DNA of 48,092 nt from Candidatus Omnitrophota bacterium (GTDB lineage: Bacteria > Omnitrophota > Gorgyraeia > JAHJTE01). Of the stretch, positions 45,900 through 48,092 are shown in pieces. Where the stretch lies: contig JAGVEL010000009.1 in the NCBI GenBank assembly GCA_020058285.1, positions 1 to 48,092 on the forward strand, in the 5' to 3' direction. Each line of letters opens with the position of its first letter. Position 1 is the first letter of the stretch. The translations under genes and the position numbers were made by a program. The notes below the pieces were generated by a model. The model saw nothing but the letters and a program-made list of their open reading frames with translations. It made no database searches and was not told the origin of the DNA.

Positions 45900-46676
45900 T
45901 TATTTTTCCAACCGAGCTGGTTCAAAAAAACTCCCGGGAATAAGTTTGTACCCTGTTGGTATTTCCGGAAACTCATCAGGTGCAAAATTTTTAAGTTCTT
46001 CTACAGTCAAAGAATGAGACATCGTCGCCTTCATTTTTTCCGGGTCATGATTATTTATAAAGTCTTGTCTAACTGACCAGCTTGACTTAAGCTGTAAAAT
46101 TTTATCCAGTATTTTTAGGGTATTTTCTTCTTCTTGAGTAAACAGGTTACCTGTACTGATATTAAAAGAAAGCGTCCTGTTATCATTAGTTTGAACATCG
46201 AAGGCATAATCATCAGCACCTAACCAGCGAAATCCGATAATTTTCTCGAAAACAGTGTAATGGGAAACACTACTACTGACGTTGTTTTCTTTCCCAGCAA
46301 TGTCCAAGGTTGAATATTCTTTAAGCAACTTGCCATCTTTGTAAAAGGCTATTGCTAAATGATTTGCACTGGCTTTGCGGCCGCGCTGCCAAGGTCCTAA
46401 GCGGACCAATCCCCGGTAATCCATTAAATAAATTTGCTTAGAAAACCAATCATAAGTAGCAATAAGTTGTTCTGAGCCGTCTTTAGGGTTTATACTGTAA
46501 ACCAAAGTCTTGCCTTTAGGGCCGTAAGATTCATCAGGAATACATTTGGCAAAACTAGTGCCATATTCAGAAGATTTAACATAAGCACGATTTGATGCTT
46601 CATCATCAGCAAGAACATTGCTGCTTAAAATTAAGATTATTGCAAAAATTAGCAAAAAGAATAGCTTTTTATTCAT
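45900..46676 (-). CDS. secreted protein of unknown function
   Basis: signal peptide MNKKLFFLLIFAIILILSSNVLADD; start 46676 chosen over track start 46712. Confidence 0.75.
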   Translation of the reverse strand: MNKKLFFLLIFAIILILSSNVLADDEASNRAYVKSSEYGTSFAKCIPDESYGPKGKTLVYSINPKDGSEQLIATYDWFSKQIYLMDYRGLVRLGPWQRGRKASANHLAIAFYKDGKLLKEYSTLDIAGKENNVSSSVSHYTVFEKIIGFRWLGADDYAFDVQTNDNRTLSFNISTGNLFTQEEENTLKILDKILQLKSSWSVRQDFINNHDPEKMKATMSHSLTVEELKNFAPDEFPEIPTGYKLIPGSFFEPARLEK

Positions 46677-46689
46677 TATGTCTCCCTTT

Positions 46690-47412
46690 TTAGGCTTTAA
46701 TGTGAGACTCAATTGTCTTATATACAGTATCTCTCAGAGTAGTGAAATCAGCAGGTTTTAGATCTGCTGTTTCAATCGGAGCAAGAACAGTTAACTTGCC
46801 AAACACCTTAGTACTAAAAACCCAGCTTCCTTTAGGGATAGCATCTTTGGTTCCTTCTATTGCAATGGGAAGTATTGGTTTTTTTTCTTTTATCGCCAGC
46901 TTGAATGCGCCATTCTGAAAATTATCCATATCTCCGGTTTTGCTCCGGGTGCCTTCCGGAAAAAATAATACTGACATATTGTTCTTGAGCCAATATTCCG
47001 CCTGTCTATAGGCCTTTTTTATACTTGAAAGTTTTCCCCGCGATAGTTTTATGTGTTTGGTTAGTGATAGGCACCAGCCAATAAACGGTACCATAAACAG
47101 GCTATCTTTTGCTACCCATTTAAACTGCATATGAGTTTTGTATAAAATCACGATGTCCCCAAGGCTTTGATGGTTGGCGACTATTACATATGTCCTGGAC
47201 TTGTCAATATTCTCTAAGCCACTTGCCTCTATATGCCAAAATGGGTTAGAACCAATTACAGCGTTTGCCCACCAGAAGCATTGAGCGTGAATGATTTTTC
47301 TTTGTTTATCAAATGGGAAAAGGATTATTACCAGGATTAATTCCACAAAAAATAACAAAATTGTAAGAATTGTAATAATCAACCATATCCCAATAGAAAC
47401 TATTGAGTTCAT
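46690..47412 (-). CDS. 1-acyl-sn-glycerol-3-phosphate acyltransferase family (PlsC)
   Basis: VIVANHQSLGDIV (HX4D variant NHQSxxD), FFPEGTRSKTG, PILPIAIEGT. Confidence 0.92.
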   Translation of the reverse strand: MNSIVSIGIWLIITILTILLFFVELILVIILFPFDKQRKIIHAQCFWWANAVIGSNPFWHIEASGLENIDKSRTYVIVANHQSLGDIVILYKTHMQFKWVAKDSLFMVPFIGWCLSLTKHIKLSRGKLSSIKKAYRQAEYWLKNNMSVLFFPEGTRSKTGDMDNFQNGAFKLAIKEKKPILPIAIEGTKDAIPKGSWVFSTKVFGKLTVLAPIETADLKPADFTTLRDTVYKTIESHIKA

Positions 47413-47783
47413 TAATATACTCCTAAATCTTCAAGGCGTTCATCAGATATTCCGAAATGGTGTGCGATTTCATGCTGGATAATATGTTTTACTTCTTGGC
47501 GGATGTCCAATCCTTCTGCTTCACATTCGCGTTCGATATTTTGCTTATAGAGAGTAATCTTATCCGGTAGCACCATGCCGTAATAGTGAGTCCTGTCTTC
47601 TAGGGGCACACCTTTGTAAAGTCCTAAGAGTCGGCCTCGGGCACCCAGGTTAAGTGTCTTTACTGTGTCCATATCAAGATTTTCTTCTATAACTATACCT
47701 ACATTTTGCAGTTTATCTTTAAACTCTTTTGGAAGTTCTTTTAGAGCCTTTTTGACTATTTTTTCAAATTCTTTGCGCGTCAT
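47412..47783 (-). CDS. metallopeptidase family protein (zincin-like)
   Basis: HIIQHEIAHHFGISDERL = HExxHH. Confidence 0.88.
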   Translation of the reverse strand: MTRKEFEKIVKKALKELPKEFKDKLQNVGIVIEENLDMDTVKTLNLGARGRLLGLYKGVPLEDRTHYYGMVLPDKITLYKQNIERECEAEGLDIRQEVKHIIQHEIAHHFGISDERLEDLGVY

Positions 47784-47801
47784 ATTTTAATCTTGCGTTT
47801 C

Positions 47802-48092
47802 TTAACGATAGTTGCAAAAACTAAGCGGTAATGGGAAATCAATTTTCCTTAGATGAGCGATAACCAGTTGCAAATCATCTTTTTTAGGCGAACTAACCTT
47901 TATTTTTTCGCCTTCAATCTGGGTTTGGACTTTTAAGCCGAGTTTTTTTATAATGCCTGTTAACTCTTTTGCCTTTTCCTTTTCAATGCCCATACAGATT
48001 TCAACTATTTGGCGTAAATACCCCTGAAAAGCTTTTTCCGGAGGATTAAATTTAAGTGATTTTAATGAGATGCTTCTTTTTGCCATACGCAG
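47802..48092 (-). CDS. YajQ family nucleotide-binding protein, partial at window edge
   Basis: GIIKKLGLKVQTQIEGEKIKVSSPKKDDLQLVIAHLRKIDFPLPLSFCNYR = YajQ C-terminus; frame stays open to window end. Confidence 0.85.
   Translation of the reverse strand: MRMAKRSISLKSLKFNPPEKAFQGYLRQIVEICMGIEKEKAKELTGIIKKLGLKVQTQIEGEKIKVSSPKKDDLQLVIAHLRKIDFPLPLSFCNYR

Noticed and set aside
1-48092. CRISPR arrays, tRNA or rRNA genes, transposases
   Set aside because: None recognised by eye in the sequence or ORF track

Overview
The 48 kb window is AT-rich and bacterial. Gene content suggests a Candidatus Omnitrophota-like genome, but that is inference and was not tested. Left flank (1-7.4 kb): a small Cys-motif ORF; a long 5' leader that reads as a c-di-GMP-I (GEMM-I) riboswitch with an 83-nt double-hairpin insertion and a terminator; lpdA, lipA and a nitroreductase; an AbiEi/AbiEii-type toxin-antitoxin pair with a coiled-coil protein; a DUF4143-type ATPase; and a GGQ release-factor-like protein. 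Core (7.6-35.8 kb): an exopolysaccharide plus exosortase/PEP-CTERM locus. It contains a Wza-like exporter, Wzz-like protein, ExeA-like ATPase, tyrosine autokinase, flippase, pyruvyl transferase, several glycosyltransferases (two of them fused), an O-antigen ligase-like protein, a beta-helix protein, a deacetylase, exosortase, EpsI, a sugar transferase, and eight consecutive PEP-CTERM proteins. Two copies of an identical 23-bp sigma54-type promoter (7640 and 29560) precede the two halves of this locus. A soluble GAF histidine kinase, an NtrC-type activator, a PocR-GAF sensor and rpoN lie just downstream (37.6-42.7 kb), suggesting a self-contained sigma54 regulon. Right flank: DUF134 regulator, radical SAM activase-like protein, HEAT-repeat protein, PlsC-like acyltransferase, zincin-like metallopeptidase and a truncated YajQ. 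The most notable signals are the interrupted riboswitch, a new-looking 41-bp palindromic element, the twin sigma54 promoters, an ABC-2 permease pseudogene remnant, heptamer repeats inside coding sequence, an S23 gene flanked by inverted repeats, and a possible bistable RNA before the last PEP-CTERM gene. No tRNA, rRNA or CRISPR array was recognised.
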